Below are positions 41,917-50,730 of a DNA stretch of 64,000 nt, piece by piece. A program made the position numbers and the translations under genes. This DNA is from Erinaceus europaeus. Lineage: Eukaryota > Chordata > Mammalia > Eulipotyphla > Erinaceidae. The stretch is from positions 62,882,042 through 62,946,041 of the forward strand of contig NC_080164.1 of assembly GCF_950295315.1 (NCBI RefSeq), given 5' to 3'. Within the stretch, counting starts at the first letter, position 1; each line of letters begins with the position of its first letter. The notes beneath the pieces are model-generated. The model saw only the letters and a list, made by a program, of their open reading frames with translations. It had not been told where the DNA came from and searched no databases.

Positions 41917-42174
41917 TTTGTAGCAGTTTTCAAAAATTCACCTTGCCTTTTTAGATATGGTTAGAAATCTTCAAAGGTAAATGATAAAGCTAATGTGTTA
42001 CTGGTTTAAAAGAAGTAGTATAGTTGTGGACCAGAATCAATCATGAGGTCATTAAAGGAACTGTGAAAGGCTGTGGCCTGGGGGTCTTGAAGGAAGTTCT
42101 GTCGGCTACTCCAGAGGTAAGAGCACATTTTACATTAAGATCACTTCCACATGCTAGAACTTAATTATTTTTTA

Positions 42175-42330
42175 AAAAAGATTTACTTTATTGATTACAT
42201 GTGAGAAAGAGTTTCATGTGAGAGAGACAAAGAAATAAATCAAAGCACATTCTGGTACATGCAGTGCTGAGAGATGAACCAGGAATCTCAAGTACACACA
42301 CCCAAAGCGCTCGCTACCAGTTGCACAGTT
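42175..42330 (-). mobile_element. SINE class C, antisense, old
   Basis: GCACATTCTGGTACATGCAG and GATGAACCAGGAATCTCAAG. Confidence 0.6.
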
Positions 42331-42443
42331 TATTTTTTAAAAGCATTTTCAAAGTTTACTCATTACAGATCAGGTCTGCCATGCCCCACCTCCACTCCCC
42401 AGCAACACCATCACTTTTTCAGTTAGAGAGGGAAAGAAACCAC

Positions 42444-42560
42444 CAGGTAACTGGAGAACAGCATGATTATGCAAACGATTCTTAAGCATGCAGCTGTAAA
42501 CTCAAAGGTTCAACCCCCAGCACCACCATAAACCAGACCTGAGCAAAAGAAAGAGAAACC
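42444..42560 (+). mobile_element. SINE class D
   Basis: GAGAACAGCATGATTATGCA head and AAAGGTTCAACCCCCAGC. Confidence 0.75.
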
Positions 42561-42561
42561 A

Positions 42562-42657
42562 CAGCAATGAAGCCTCTCTCAGTGCAGTGGTCAGCACTGA
42601 ACCTGGGTCACAAGCACAGCAAAGTAGTACAATATCCCAGTGAGCTATTTTGCTGAC
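42562..42657 (-). mobile_element. SINE class E, antisense
   Basis: GCACTGAACCTGGGTCACAA to CCAGTGAGCTATTTTGCT. Confidence 0.65.
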
Positions 42658-42674
42658 TAAGAATTAGTTTTTTG

Positions 42675-42944
42675 TTTGTTTGTTTTGCCTCCAAGGTTAT
42701 CGCTGCCAGCACTACAAATCACTGTCAGAACTACAGCTCCTGGTGGCCATTTTTCACTTTTATTGGACAAGACAGAGAAATTGAGGGGGGAGGATAGAGA
42801 TAGAGAGACACTGAGACACACCTGCAGACCTGCTTCACTGCTTGTGACGTGACACCCCTGCAGGTGGGGAACCAGGGGCTTGAACAAGGATCCTTGCGCT
42901 TTATACTCTGTGTGATTAACCCCGGTGCGCCACTGCCTGACCCC
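42675..42944 (-). mobile_element. SINE class B, long form, antisense
   Basis: GCCTCCAAGGTTATCGCTGC to GGTGCGCCACTGCCTGACCC; AAGAATYAGTTTTT flanks both ends. Confidence 0.88.
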
Positions 42945-43073
42945 CAAGAATCAGTTTTTAAAAACAGTATTTTCACTTTGAAAACTATTCCCAACTCTTG
43001 TTCTACTATACTGGATGGAGAATGGTTACTTTGTAATTAAACATTTGTAGAACATGTAGCTCAAGATGTCCCC

Positions 43074-43172
43074 AGAGGATTGAGGAGACAGCTTAACAGT
43101 TATGCAAAAAAGACTTAGTGCCTCAGGCTCTGACAACACAGGTTCAATCTCCAGTACTACCATAAACCAGAG
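43074..43172 (+). mobile_element. SINE class D, tail cut by LINE-1
   Basis: GGAGACAGCTTAACAGTTAT head; it stops at ACCATAAACCAGAG. Confidence 0.75.
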
Positions 43173-43935
43173 CAAATAAAGACAACGAGATAACACTTCA
43201 CTCCTGTGAGAATGTCATACATCAGAAAAGGTAACAGCAGCAAATGCTGGAGAGGATGTGGGGTCAAAAAAACCCTCCTGCACTGCTGGTGGGAATGTCA
43301 ATTGGTCCAACCTCTGTGGAGAACAGTCTGGAGAACTCTCAGAAGGCTAGAAATGGACCTACCCTATGACCCTGCAATTCCTCTCCTGGGGATATATCCT
43401 AAGGAACCCAACAAATCCATCCAAAAAGATCTGTGTACACATATGTTCTTGGCAGCACAATTTGTAATAGCCAAAACCTGGAAGCAACCCAGGTGTCCAA
43501 CAACAGATGAGTGGCTGAGCAAGTTGTGGTATATATACACAATGGAATACAACTCAGCTGTAAAAAATGGTGACTTCACCGTTTTTAGCCGATCTTGGAT
43601 GGACCTTGAAAAAATCATGTTGAGTGAAATAAGTCAGAAACAGAAGGATGAATATGGGATGATCTTACTCTCAGGCAGAAGTTGAAAACAAGATAAGAAA
43701 AGAAAATACAAGTAGAACCTGAACTGGAATTGGCATATTGCACCCAAGTAAAAGACTCTGGGGTGGGTGGGTGGGGAGAATAAAGGTCCATGAAGGATGA
43801 TAAATGACATAGTGGGGGTTGTATTGTTAAATGGGAAACTGGGGAATGTTATGCATGTACAAACTATTGTATTTACTGTTGAATGTAAAATATTAATTCC
43901 CCAATAAAGAAATAAATTTAAAAAAAAAACTGAAG
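43173..43935 (+). mobile_element. LINE-1 3' end, 5'-truncated, young
   Basis: The frame 43206-43685 is uninterrupted and encodes the C-terminal part of LINE-1 ORF2p (GCGVKKTLLHCWWECQLVQP, then DPAIPLLGIYPKEPN and EWLSKLWYIYTMEYN). It is followed by a 3' UTR with GTTGTATTGTTAAATGGGAA, an AATAAA at 43902-43907 and an A tail. No ORF1 or reverse transcriptase domain is present, so it is a dead-on-arrival copy. Confidence 0.95.
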
Positions 43936-43936
43936 G

Positions 43937-44087
43937 AAGTGGTCCAGGAGGTGGCCCAGTGGATAAAACATTAGACTCTCAAGCATGAGGTCCTAACTAA
44001 ACTCAATCCCTGGCAGCACATGTAACCAGAGTGATATCTGGTTCTTTCTATCACTTCTCACGAATAAATAAATAAAATCTTAAAAAA
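43937..44087 (+). mobile_element. SINE class C
   Basis: GTGGTCCAGGAGGTGGCCCA head; a small insertion AACTAA in the B region; exact AAAAACTGAAGGAA on both sides. Confidence 0.92.
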
Positions 44088-44097
44088 AAAAAAAACT

Positions 44098-44425
44098 GAA
44101 GGAAAAGTGTAGGATAAGATAAGTCAGGAAGAGAGGGAGGAATACTGAATGACTTCACATGTTGATGGAACTTAAGTGGCAGAATCAGAAAGGGTGAAAA
44201 CAGGGTGAAACTCAGGCTGGGGGTGGTGTACTGAACCAAAGCAAGGGACTCTGGGGAGGGAATGGAATAGTGGAGCTGGAGGTAGAGGGGGTTTGGGGTC
44301 CTTGATGGGGTTAGGGGGGTGACAGTACTTAGCAAACACTGTTGTGAAGAACTGGGAAGCCACACCCATGTATACACAAACGTGCTATAATTCATTCGCC
44401 ACCCAGTAAAAATAAAAATGTAAAA
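44098..44425 (+). mobile_element. LINE-1 3' UTR, older
   Basis: GGAATACTGAATGACTTCAC, CAAGGGACTCTGGGGAGGGA and ATAATTCATTCGCCACCCAG parallel the 3' UTR order of other copies. Confidence 0.55.
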
Positions 44426-44506
44426 GTTCCCAAGATTATTGCCTTGCTCTTTTGTATTAGCATGTGTGCCACTGCAACTGTGTACATCCTAAAGATTTCA
44501 AGAAAA

Positions 44507-44752
44507 GGGAGGCAGTAGCGCAGCGGGTTAAGCACAGGTGGCACAAAGCGCAACGACCAGCATAAGGATTCTGGTTTGAGCCCCCAGCTCCCCAGCTGCA
44601 GGGGAGTCGCTTCACAGACTGTGAAGCAGGTCTGCAGGTGTCTATCTTTCTCTCCCCTTCTTTTGTCTTCCCCTCCTCTCTCCATTTATTTCTGTGCTAT
44701 CCAACAACAACTACAACGATGAAAAACAAGAGCAACAAATAAATAAATAAAT
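44507..44752 (+). mobile_element. SINE class A at the 5' edge of a composite insertion
   Basis: GGAGGCAGTAGCGCAGCGGG head, preceded directly by AAGATTTCAAGAAAA (44492-44506). Confidence 0.9.
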
Positions 44753-44804
44753 AATCCCTGCCTCCAGGGTAGTATTAATCCCACCAGTTAAAACCCTCAC
44801 AACA

Positions 44805-45081
44805 GGGAGTCGGGCTGTAGCGCAGCGGATTAAGCGCAGGTGGCGCAAAGCACAAGGACCGCATAAGGATCCCGGTTCGAACCCCGGCTCCCCACCTGCA
44901 GGGGAGTCGCTTCATAAGCGGTGAAGCAGGTCTGCAGGTGTCTATCTTTCTCTCCTCCTCTCTGTCTTCCCCTCCTCTCTCCATCTCTCTCTGTCCTATC
45001 CAACAACGACAACAACAATAATAACTACAACAATAAAACAAGGGCAACAAAAGGGAATAAATAAATTAAATATTAAAAAAA
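44805..45081 (+). mobile_element. SINE class A, young
   Basis: GGGAGTCGGGCTGTAGCGCA head, intact GGTTCGA B box; perfect 15-bp direct repeats AAAACCCTCACAACA at 44790-44804 and 45082-45096. Confidence 0.96.
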
Positions 45082-45096
45082 AAAACCCTCACAACA

Positions 45097-45364
45097 GTTG
45101 TTAAGGAAGTTCCTACCTTTCCAGCCTTTCTCCGCCCCTTTCATAGCCATTTCCGCTTCCAACTTGCCACTTCTGGGTGGGACCTTTAAAAAAAGCTTTG
45201 GCTCTCTGATCAATAAAGACACTGCATTGCCTCGCTCCACGTGTTTGGTTCCTGAGTCATCTCCCTCGTGTAGCTGAGTGAGTAGCAGCCCAGGCTGGCT
45301 CCAGTCGAGTTCTCTCCAACCCAGAGAGTAAGTGCCCCAGAAGAGGCACCCCACACTAGCCCGG
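45097..45364 (+). mobile_element. possible retroviral-type LTR remnant (R/U5-like)
   Basis: GGGTGGGACCTTTAAAAAAA, then CTGATCAATAAAGACACTGC, then ACGTGTTTGGTTCCTGAGTC resembles the polyadenylation and U5 part of a class II endogenous retrovirus LTR. There is no coding sequence and no second LTR. It is equally possible that this is a captured 3' gene end. Confidence 0.35.
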
Positions 45365-45376
45365 AAGATTTCAAGA

Positions 45377-45535
45377 GTGGTCCAGGAGGTGGCACAGTGG
45401 ATAAAGCACTGGGTTCTCAAGCATGAGGTCCCAAGTTCAATCCCCGGCAGCACATGTACCATAGTGACGTCTGGTTCTTTCTCTCTCTTCTCCTATCTTT
45501 CTCATTAATAAATAAAATCCTAAAAAAAAAAAAAA
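45377..45535 (+). mobile_element. SINE class C
   Basis: GTGGTCCAGGAGGTGGCACA head to an A15 run; AAGATTTCAAGA at 45365-45376 and 45536-45547. Confidence 0.95.
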
Positions 45536-45662
45536 AAGATTTCAAGAAAAATACTTATGCCAATAGGCTGGTGGAGCTGAAAACTTAGCTCCAAAGAAAC
45601 AAGACTACCTGACAGGGTCCTAGAGGGGCAGAGGCAATCCAAAATTGATAAATAAGGCTTGG

Positions 45663-45860
45663 TGGGGGCCGGGTGGTGGTGCACATGGTTGAGCGCACAG
45701 GTTACAGTGCGCAAGGACCTGGGTTTGAGCCCACCTGCTGGGGAAAAGCTTTGCAAGCGGTGAAGCAAGGCTGCAGGTGTCTGTCTCTCTGTCTCTCTCC
45801 TTATCTTCCCTAAATTTCTGGCTGTCTCTATCTAGTAAATAAAGATGATTGGGAAAAAAA
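45663..45860 (+). mobile_element. SINE class B
   Basis: GGGGGCCGGGTGGTGGTGCA head; GGCTTGGTG flanks both ends. Confidence 0.9.
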
Positions 45861-45867
45861 GGGCTTG

Positions 45868-46135
45868 GTGAGAGTGAGCAAGACAGCTCACCTGGACAGT
45901 GTGCCTACTTCATTATAAGCATAGTCCAGGTTCAAGCCCAGCCCTCATTGCACTGGAGGAAGCATGGGGATGGGTATGGTATCTTTCTCTATTTCTTTCT
46001 GTTTATTTATATATCCCTATCCCCACTCATGGGGACCAGGGGTTTAAAAGCAGATCCTTTCACATTGTAGTGTTTGTATTCTACCAGGTGTGCCACCACT
46101 TGACCATCTTTCTCTATCTTGAAAATACAGGTAAG
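45868..46135 (+). mobile_element. SINE class E with an antisense class B piece inside
   Basis: GACAGCTCACCTGGACAGTG head; 46010-46105 (GGGGACCAGGGGTTTAAAAG to GGTGTGCCACCACTTGACCA) is reverse class B. Confidence 0.65.
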
Positions 46136-47105
46136 AGGGAAATGTCCAGACCCTCCTTGGACCTGTATAGTCTCTGAAATAAAAGAAGTAGATCTATCAG
46201 GAACAACACAATAGACCCCTCTGTGGACCCCCATAGGACCTTGCCCTCAACATGGATCAAAAATAGTAGAGAATGTTCCATCCTCTGAAGGGAGACTGAA
46301 CAACATACTCTCATGTTCCACCTGAGGAAGATGGGTTCTGAAATTGGGACAGCTTGGAACATTCCTACTCATGACCACAGAATATGAGCTCAGATCTACA
46401 GGGATGCAGAGGTCACATAGGCTCCTAAGCTAAATATGGGGCCCAGATCAAATCAAATCGATGGAGTTTACAGTCAACAATTTATACACCTTTCCCATAT
46501 TTGAGAGCTACTCTCTTCCCTGATCCAGCTTTCTGGTTCTTCTGCCAGTCATGACATCTCCCCAGACAATAACTTGGGTCCACCTGAATATCAGATGTCA
46601 GGTTCAGAAAAAACAAACACTAGTATAGTCATGGGCCCTGTGGAATATAACTAAAATAGGCCTACAAACTATCTACAAAACGGAGACCCCCCAACTCTTC
46701 ATCTGCACTATTCCAGCCTTTAGGTTCATGATTAGTCAACAATTTGTTTGGCTTTATATGTTAACTCTTCTTTCAGCCACCAGGTTCCAGATGCTACCGT
46801 GATGCCAACCGGACTTCCCTGGGCAGACTATACCAATGTGTCCTGGAGCCTCGTTTCCCCAGAGCCCTGCCCCACTAGGGGATGAGAGAGACAGGCTGGG
46901 AGTATGGATTGACCTGTCAATGCCCATGTTCAGTGGGGAAGCAATTACAGAAGCCAGACCTTCCACCTCTGCACCCCATAATGTCCCTTGGTCCATGCTC
47001 CCAGAGGGATAAAGAATAGGAAAACTATCAGGGAAGGGGATGGGGTACAGAGTTCTGGTGGTGGGAACTGTGTGGAGTTGTACCCCTCTTATCCTATGGT
47101 TTTTG
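46136..47105 (+). mobile_element. repeat X, longest copy
   Basis: About 970 bp, 3' end identical in layout to 35519-35946. The extra 5' part has GGCCCAGATCAAATCAAATC, TTCCCTGATCCAGCTTTCTG and CATGACATCTCCCCAGACAA. Short frames only; it looks like a LINE 3' region or a non-coding retrotransposon. A class A tail (47106-47220) has replaced its A tail. Confidence 0.7.
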
Positions 47106-47220
47106 TCTTCCCCATCTCTCTCTACTTCTCTCTGTCCTATCTAGCAATGACAACATCAATAACAATAAAAATAACTACAACAATAAAAAACAAGGGCAAC
47201 AAAAGGGGGGGAAAAAAGCA
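47106..47220 (+). mobile_element. SINE class A, 5'-truncated
   Basis: It begins at TCTTCCCCATCTCTCTCTAC and ends CAACAAAAGGGGGGG. Confidence 0.8.
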
Positions 47221-47234
47221 AAAAAGACAAAAAT

Positions 47235-47472
47235 CTTGAAAACTACTATACCCAATATACCATCTGAAATACCATGAAGCTATGTTACAAGTGAAAGACA
47301 AGCAACTGCTACCTAGAATCTACTGACTAAAGTGATCAGTGGATCCAGGAGATGGCAGGTGGAGAGGCAAGGAGAAATATTAGTATGAAGTGACATTATT
47401 CACGTGCTAATGGTAGCATAGTAACACAGTAACATAGTATCACTACTAAAATGCACACTTAAGTATTTAGTA
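47235..47472. other. unassigned sequence
   Basis: Short repeated GTAACAYAGTA motifs at about 47415-47445; nothing else recognised. Confidence 0.4.
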
Positions 47473-47473
47473 G

Positions 47474-47625
47474 GGGTGAAGGTGGCAAAATAGCTCACTT
47501 GGACCGTATACTGCTTTGTCATGTGTACAATCCAGATTCGAGTCTGGCCCCCACATACTGAAGGGAGCTTCATTGCTATGGTTTCCTTCACTCTATGCCT
47601 GCACTTTCAAGGAAAATAATTTAGA
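47474..47625 (+). mobile_element. SINE class E
   Basis: AATAGCTCACTTGGACCGTA head and ATCCAGATTCGAGTCTGG B box. Confidence 0.75.
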
Positions 47626-47669
47626 GGTGAAATATAACTATATTTACATTTACTTTCAAATGGTCATAA

Positions 47670-47972
47670 AAATGCACTAGTGCAGTCACATTGCCATAAC
47701 AAAATATCACAGACTGGGTGGCTGAAGTAATTTGTCTTGGTTCTGGAGGCTCCTGACCAGGTGACAGCTTCCCCCTCGTGTGCAGACAGACAACTGTCTT
47801 CTGTGTCCTTACATGTTGACTAACATCCTTCTTGTGTGTTTTCTAGTAAAGGCACTAATCTCAGCTAATCCAAATCACTTTCCAAAGGCTTATTTCCAAA
47901 TACCATGTCTGGGTCAGGGCTTTAGCATAAGAATTTTTGGGGATACAATTCCAGTTCAGCACTGAGCAAAAT
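47670..47972 (-). mobile_element. MLT1-type LTR (MaLR), antisense
   Basis: CATTGCCATAACAAAATATC, ACAGACTGGGTGGCTGAAGT, GGTTCTGGAGGCTCCTGACC and GGGGATACAATTCCAGTTCA follow the reversed MLT1 LTR consensus. A solo, non-coding relic. Confidence 0.8.
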
Positions 47973-47994
47973 AAAAACAGAATTTTGTTTTCAA

Positions 47995-48137
47995 TGAAAA
48001 GATTTTATTAATAATGCGTAAGAGGCGGTGGAGAAAGAGAACCAGAGCAATCATATAATGAGAGAAATCAAACTCAGGACTTCATGCTTTAAAGCCCAAA
48101 GCCCAATGCTTTACCCACTCTACCACCTCCCTGGACA
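47995..48137 (-). mobile_element. SINE class C, antisense
   Basis: AACCAGAGCAATCATATAAT to CCACCTCCCTGGACAC. Confidence 0.8.
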
Positions 48138-48215
48138 CAGTAAAAGACTTCATAGCAAATTTAATCAGCAAAGGTAGGGAATGGGTATGTAAGGCATTTA
48201 AAATTATAGTTATCA

Positions 48216-48388
48216 GGGGCCAGGTGATGGCACAACTGGTTAAGTGCAAAAATTACAGTGCGTAAGGATCCAGGTTCAAGCCCCTGGTCCCTACCAGCAG
48301 GGGAAAAGCTTCACAAGTGGTGAAGCAGTGCTGCAGGTATCTGTCTCTTTCCCTCTAAATCTGTCTCTACCCAGTAATAAATAAATTA
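48216..48388 (+). mobile_element. SINE class B
   Basis: GGGGCCAGGTGATGGCACAA head; AAAATTATAGYTAT flanks it. Confidence 0.88.
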
Positions 48389-48607
48389 AAAAATTATAGC
48401 TATGATTCTTTCAACTTTCCTACATGAAAACTGACATTAAGTAGCTGAAGGACTGTGAAGCTGCTGGTGACATAAAAGCTGAGAACATGAACAGCTTCTA
48501 AAATATTAAGCACTATCCTATAGAAACGTTTTCTGTATCACTCAAAGGAGAGCCCTGGTCAATGTTATGAGAAAGTATAGTTGGCCTCAATATTAAGAAC
48601 TTCCTGC

Positions 48608-48760
48608 TGTCTGGGAGGTGGCACAGCAGATAAAGCACTGGACTCTCAAGCATAAGGTCCTGAGTTCAATCCTTAGCAGTACATGTACTGGTGTGATGTC
48701 TAGGTTCTTTCTCTCTCTCCTTCAATCTTTCTCATTAATAAATAAAATCTTAAAATAAAA
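48608..48760 (+). mobile_element. SINE class C
   Basis: GTCTGGGAGGTGGCACAGCA head to TCATTAATAAATAAAATC. Confidence 0.88.
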
Positions 48761-48817
48761 GACTTCTTAAAAGTCAGTTTTCAAACAGTTGGAATACTAC
48801 CCTGGGTAACAATCAAA

Positions 48818-49065
48818 TTGGGACCAGAAGACAGCTCACTGGGCAGAACGCATACTTTATCATGTGTGAGAATCCAAGTTTGTACCTCCAGCACATGAGA
48901 TCACTAGGCCTGGCCTCAGTGATGATCCATATATAGTGGAGCCGTGCTCTGGTTTCTCTCCTCTCTGTCCCTCTATCTGCAATTAAAACCATGGAGGAGG
49001 GTTTCACCAAAAGTGGCAGATTCACACAGGCACAAATAAATCAATTTAAAAAAAGAGAAAAAAAG
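48818..49065 (+). mobile_element. SINE class E, long
   Basis: AGAAGACAGCTCACTGGGCA head and ATCCAAGTTTGTACCTCC. Confidence 0.6.
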
Positions 49066-49189
49066 AGCTCAGCTGTTTCTCAGCAGAAATGTTTAGAGTC
49101 TGAATAACCACTTCAGAGATACCATGAAGAGGCCTCTACAGCAGGGCAGAGGCCAGAATAACTCCCTTATTTAAGATCATGAAGACATC

Positions 49190-49325
49190 CAGAAGAGAAG
49201 CAATTAGAGAAGCCAGAACTCCTACCTATTACACCCAAAGAGAATAGAAGTATGGACCAAAATTCTTTTGGGGGTGCAAAAGGTAGGATGTTCTGGTATA
49301 CTTCCCACCCTGCCAAGTGAGGATC
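49190..49325 (+). mobile_element. repeat X, internal fragment
   Basis: AGAAGCAATTAGAGAAGCCA and AAGTATGGACCAAAATTCTT match the middle of X. Confidence 0.6.
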
Positions 49326-49498
49326 TCAGCTCAAGTATTTTACCCTCCCCCTCCACCAAGGTATTAAACAGTCACTCACACTCAACATAAGACCTTACAT
49401 TATAGTCTTCTCTGCACTTTCACAGGTTTTTCCATTAACTAAACTCTAACAACTTTTTCTACTACAGTGAGTATTCTTTCTTTTAAAAAGACATATTT

Positions 49499-49742
49499 GA
49501 GAGCTTGTTTGGAGGTTCTAGCAGGGGAGAGCAGCTACTCATATAACCTTGACCGAAAACCAGTCCATCTCTATTCGGGGAAGGCCGTCCTCGTCTTCTT
49601 CGACCGAGCACACAGCTTCGGGAGGGATGCACATGGAGCGGTGAGGGAGGAAGGGGACACCCACCTAGCCAGCCAGATCAGCCGAATCAACCCTGGTGAT
49701 TAATGGGGTGACAGATGTCGCAGCCAGATCACCCTCACATCC
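49499..49742 (-). pseudogene. RN7SK pseudogene: 7SK RNA retropseudogene, 3'-truncated and tailless
   Basis: Read on the minus strand, the segment starts GGATGTGAGGGTGATCTGGC and continues through CTGCGACATCTGTCACCCCA, GGTTGATTCGGCTGATCTGG and CCTGCTAGAACCTCCAAACA to AAGCTCTCAA, which is 7SK RNA nucleotides 1 to about 240 of 331. Several substitutions (for example CACC for CGCC in the first stem) and missing 3' third mark it as a pseudogene. It is bounded by near-identical direct repeats TAAAAAGACATATTT (49484-49498) and TAAAAAGAGATATTT (49743-49757), one mismatch in 15, with no added A tail. No upstream Pol III elements (TATA, PSE) are seen, so expression is unlikely. Confidence 0.93.
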
Positions 49743-49757
49743 TAAAAAGAGATATTT

Positions 49758-50305
49758 GGAGGTTGGGCAGTGGCGCTGCCAGTTAAGTGCACATATCAGC
49801 AAGGACAAGTACCTGGGTTCAAGCCCCTACCCCCTCTCCCCACCTGCAGGGGGGACACTTCACAAAGAAGCAGATCAGCAGGTATCTTTTTTTTTTCCTA
49901 AATATTTATTCCCTTTTGTTGCCCTTGTTGTTGTTACTGATGTCGTCATTGTTAGATAGGACAAGGAGAAATGGAGAGAGGAGGGGAAGACAGAGAAGGG
50001 GAGAGAAAGACAGATATCTGCAGACCTGCTTCACTGCCTATGAAGCGACTTCCCTGGAGGTGAGGAGTTGGGGGCTCGAACCGGGATCCTTTTGCCGGTC
50101 CTTGCACTTTGCGCCACGTGTGCTTAAGCTATTAAGCACTATCACTGGACTATCACTGCGCTATCACTGGACTCCCTGCAGGTATCTTTCTCTCCCCTCA
50201 ATTTCTCTCTGTCCTATCGAATAAATGGGAGGGAGGGAGGGATGGCTGCCAGGAGCAGTGGATTTGTAGCCCCAGTGATAACCCTGGTGGCAATTAAAAA
50301 AAATA
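49758..50305 (+). mobile_element. SINE class B, long form, split by class A
   Basis: GGTTGGGCAGTGGCGCTGCC head; it resumes CTTTCTCTCCCCTCAATTTC and ends GATAACCCTGGTGGCAATTA. Confidence 0.82.
49890..50174 (-). mobile_element. SINE class A, antisense, nested
   Basis: GCAGGTATCTTT repeats flank it; near the head complement CTATCACTGGACT is repeated three times (50130-50172). Confidence 0.88.
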
Positions 50306-50311
50306 AATAAA

Positions 50312-50450
50312 TCACTTATTTATATACTCATGAGAGGGAAGGAGGGAACCTGAGCATCACTCTGGCACATGTGATGCTGGAAACTGAACTCAGGACATCA
50401 TGCATGAGGGTCCAGTATGTCATTTGCTGAGCTATCTCTCGGACCACTGA
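50312..50450 (-). mobile_element. SINE class C, antisense
   Basis: AACCTGAGCATCACTCTGGC to GAGCTATCTCTCGGACCACT; the closest SINE downstream of STARD7. Confidence 0.85.
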
Positions 50451-50730
50451 ATAGTCAGTCTTTCAAAGCTAAGGATATGGGTTAAAGGATCAAGATAAGG
50501 AAGTATAAATGGGTGAATGGTTTTAAGATGACAAATTGGTCATGATGGTTAGCTGCATGTCAATTATTATCAAAAAAAAAAAAAGAGAGAGAGAGAGAGA
50601 GCAAAAATTAGCCCTGCTAATTCCAAGTACCCTTTGGAAATGCTCTCCTCTTCAACTCTATGATCAAGAAGAAATGATAGGTTTAATATGCAAGAGCTCT
50701 CCAACACCATCAACCAAAAACAAAGTCTTT

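Noticed and set aside
43206..43685. 159-codon open frame as a host gene
   Set aside because: It is the C-terminal end of LINE-1 ORF2p in a 5'-truncated copy with its 3' UTR and A tail.
45097..45364. Complete endogenous retrovirus
   Set aside because: Only one LTR-like end is visible, with no gag, pol or env sequence around it.
49467..49703. 78-codon open frame upstream of a SINE
   Set aside because: It lies across the 7SK pseudogene on the other strand; no coding evidence.
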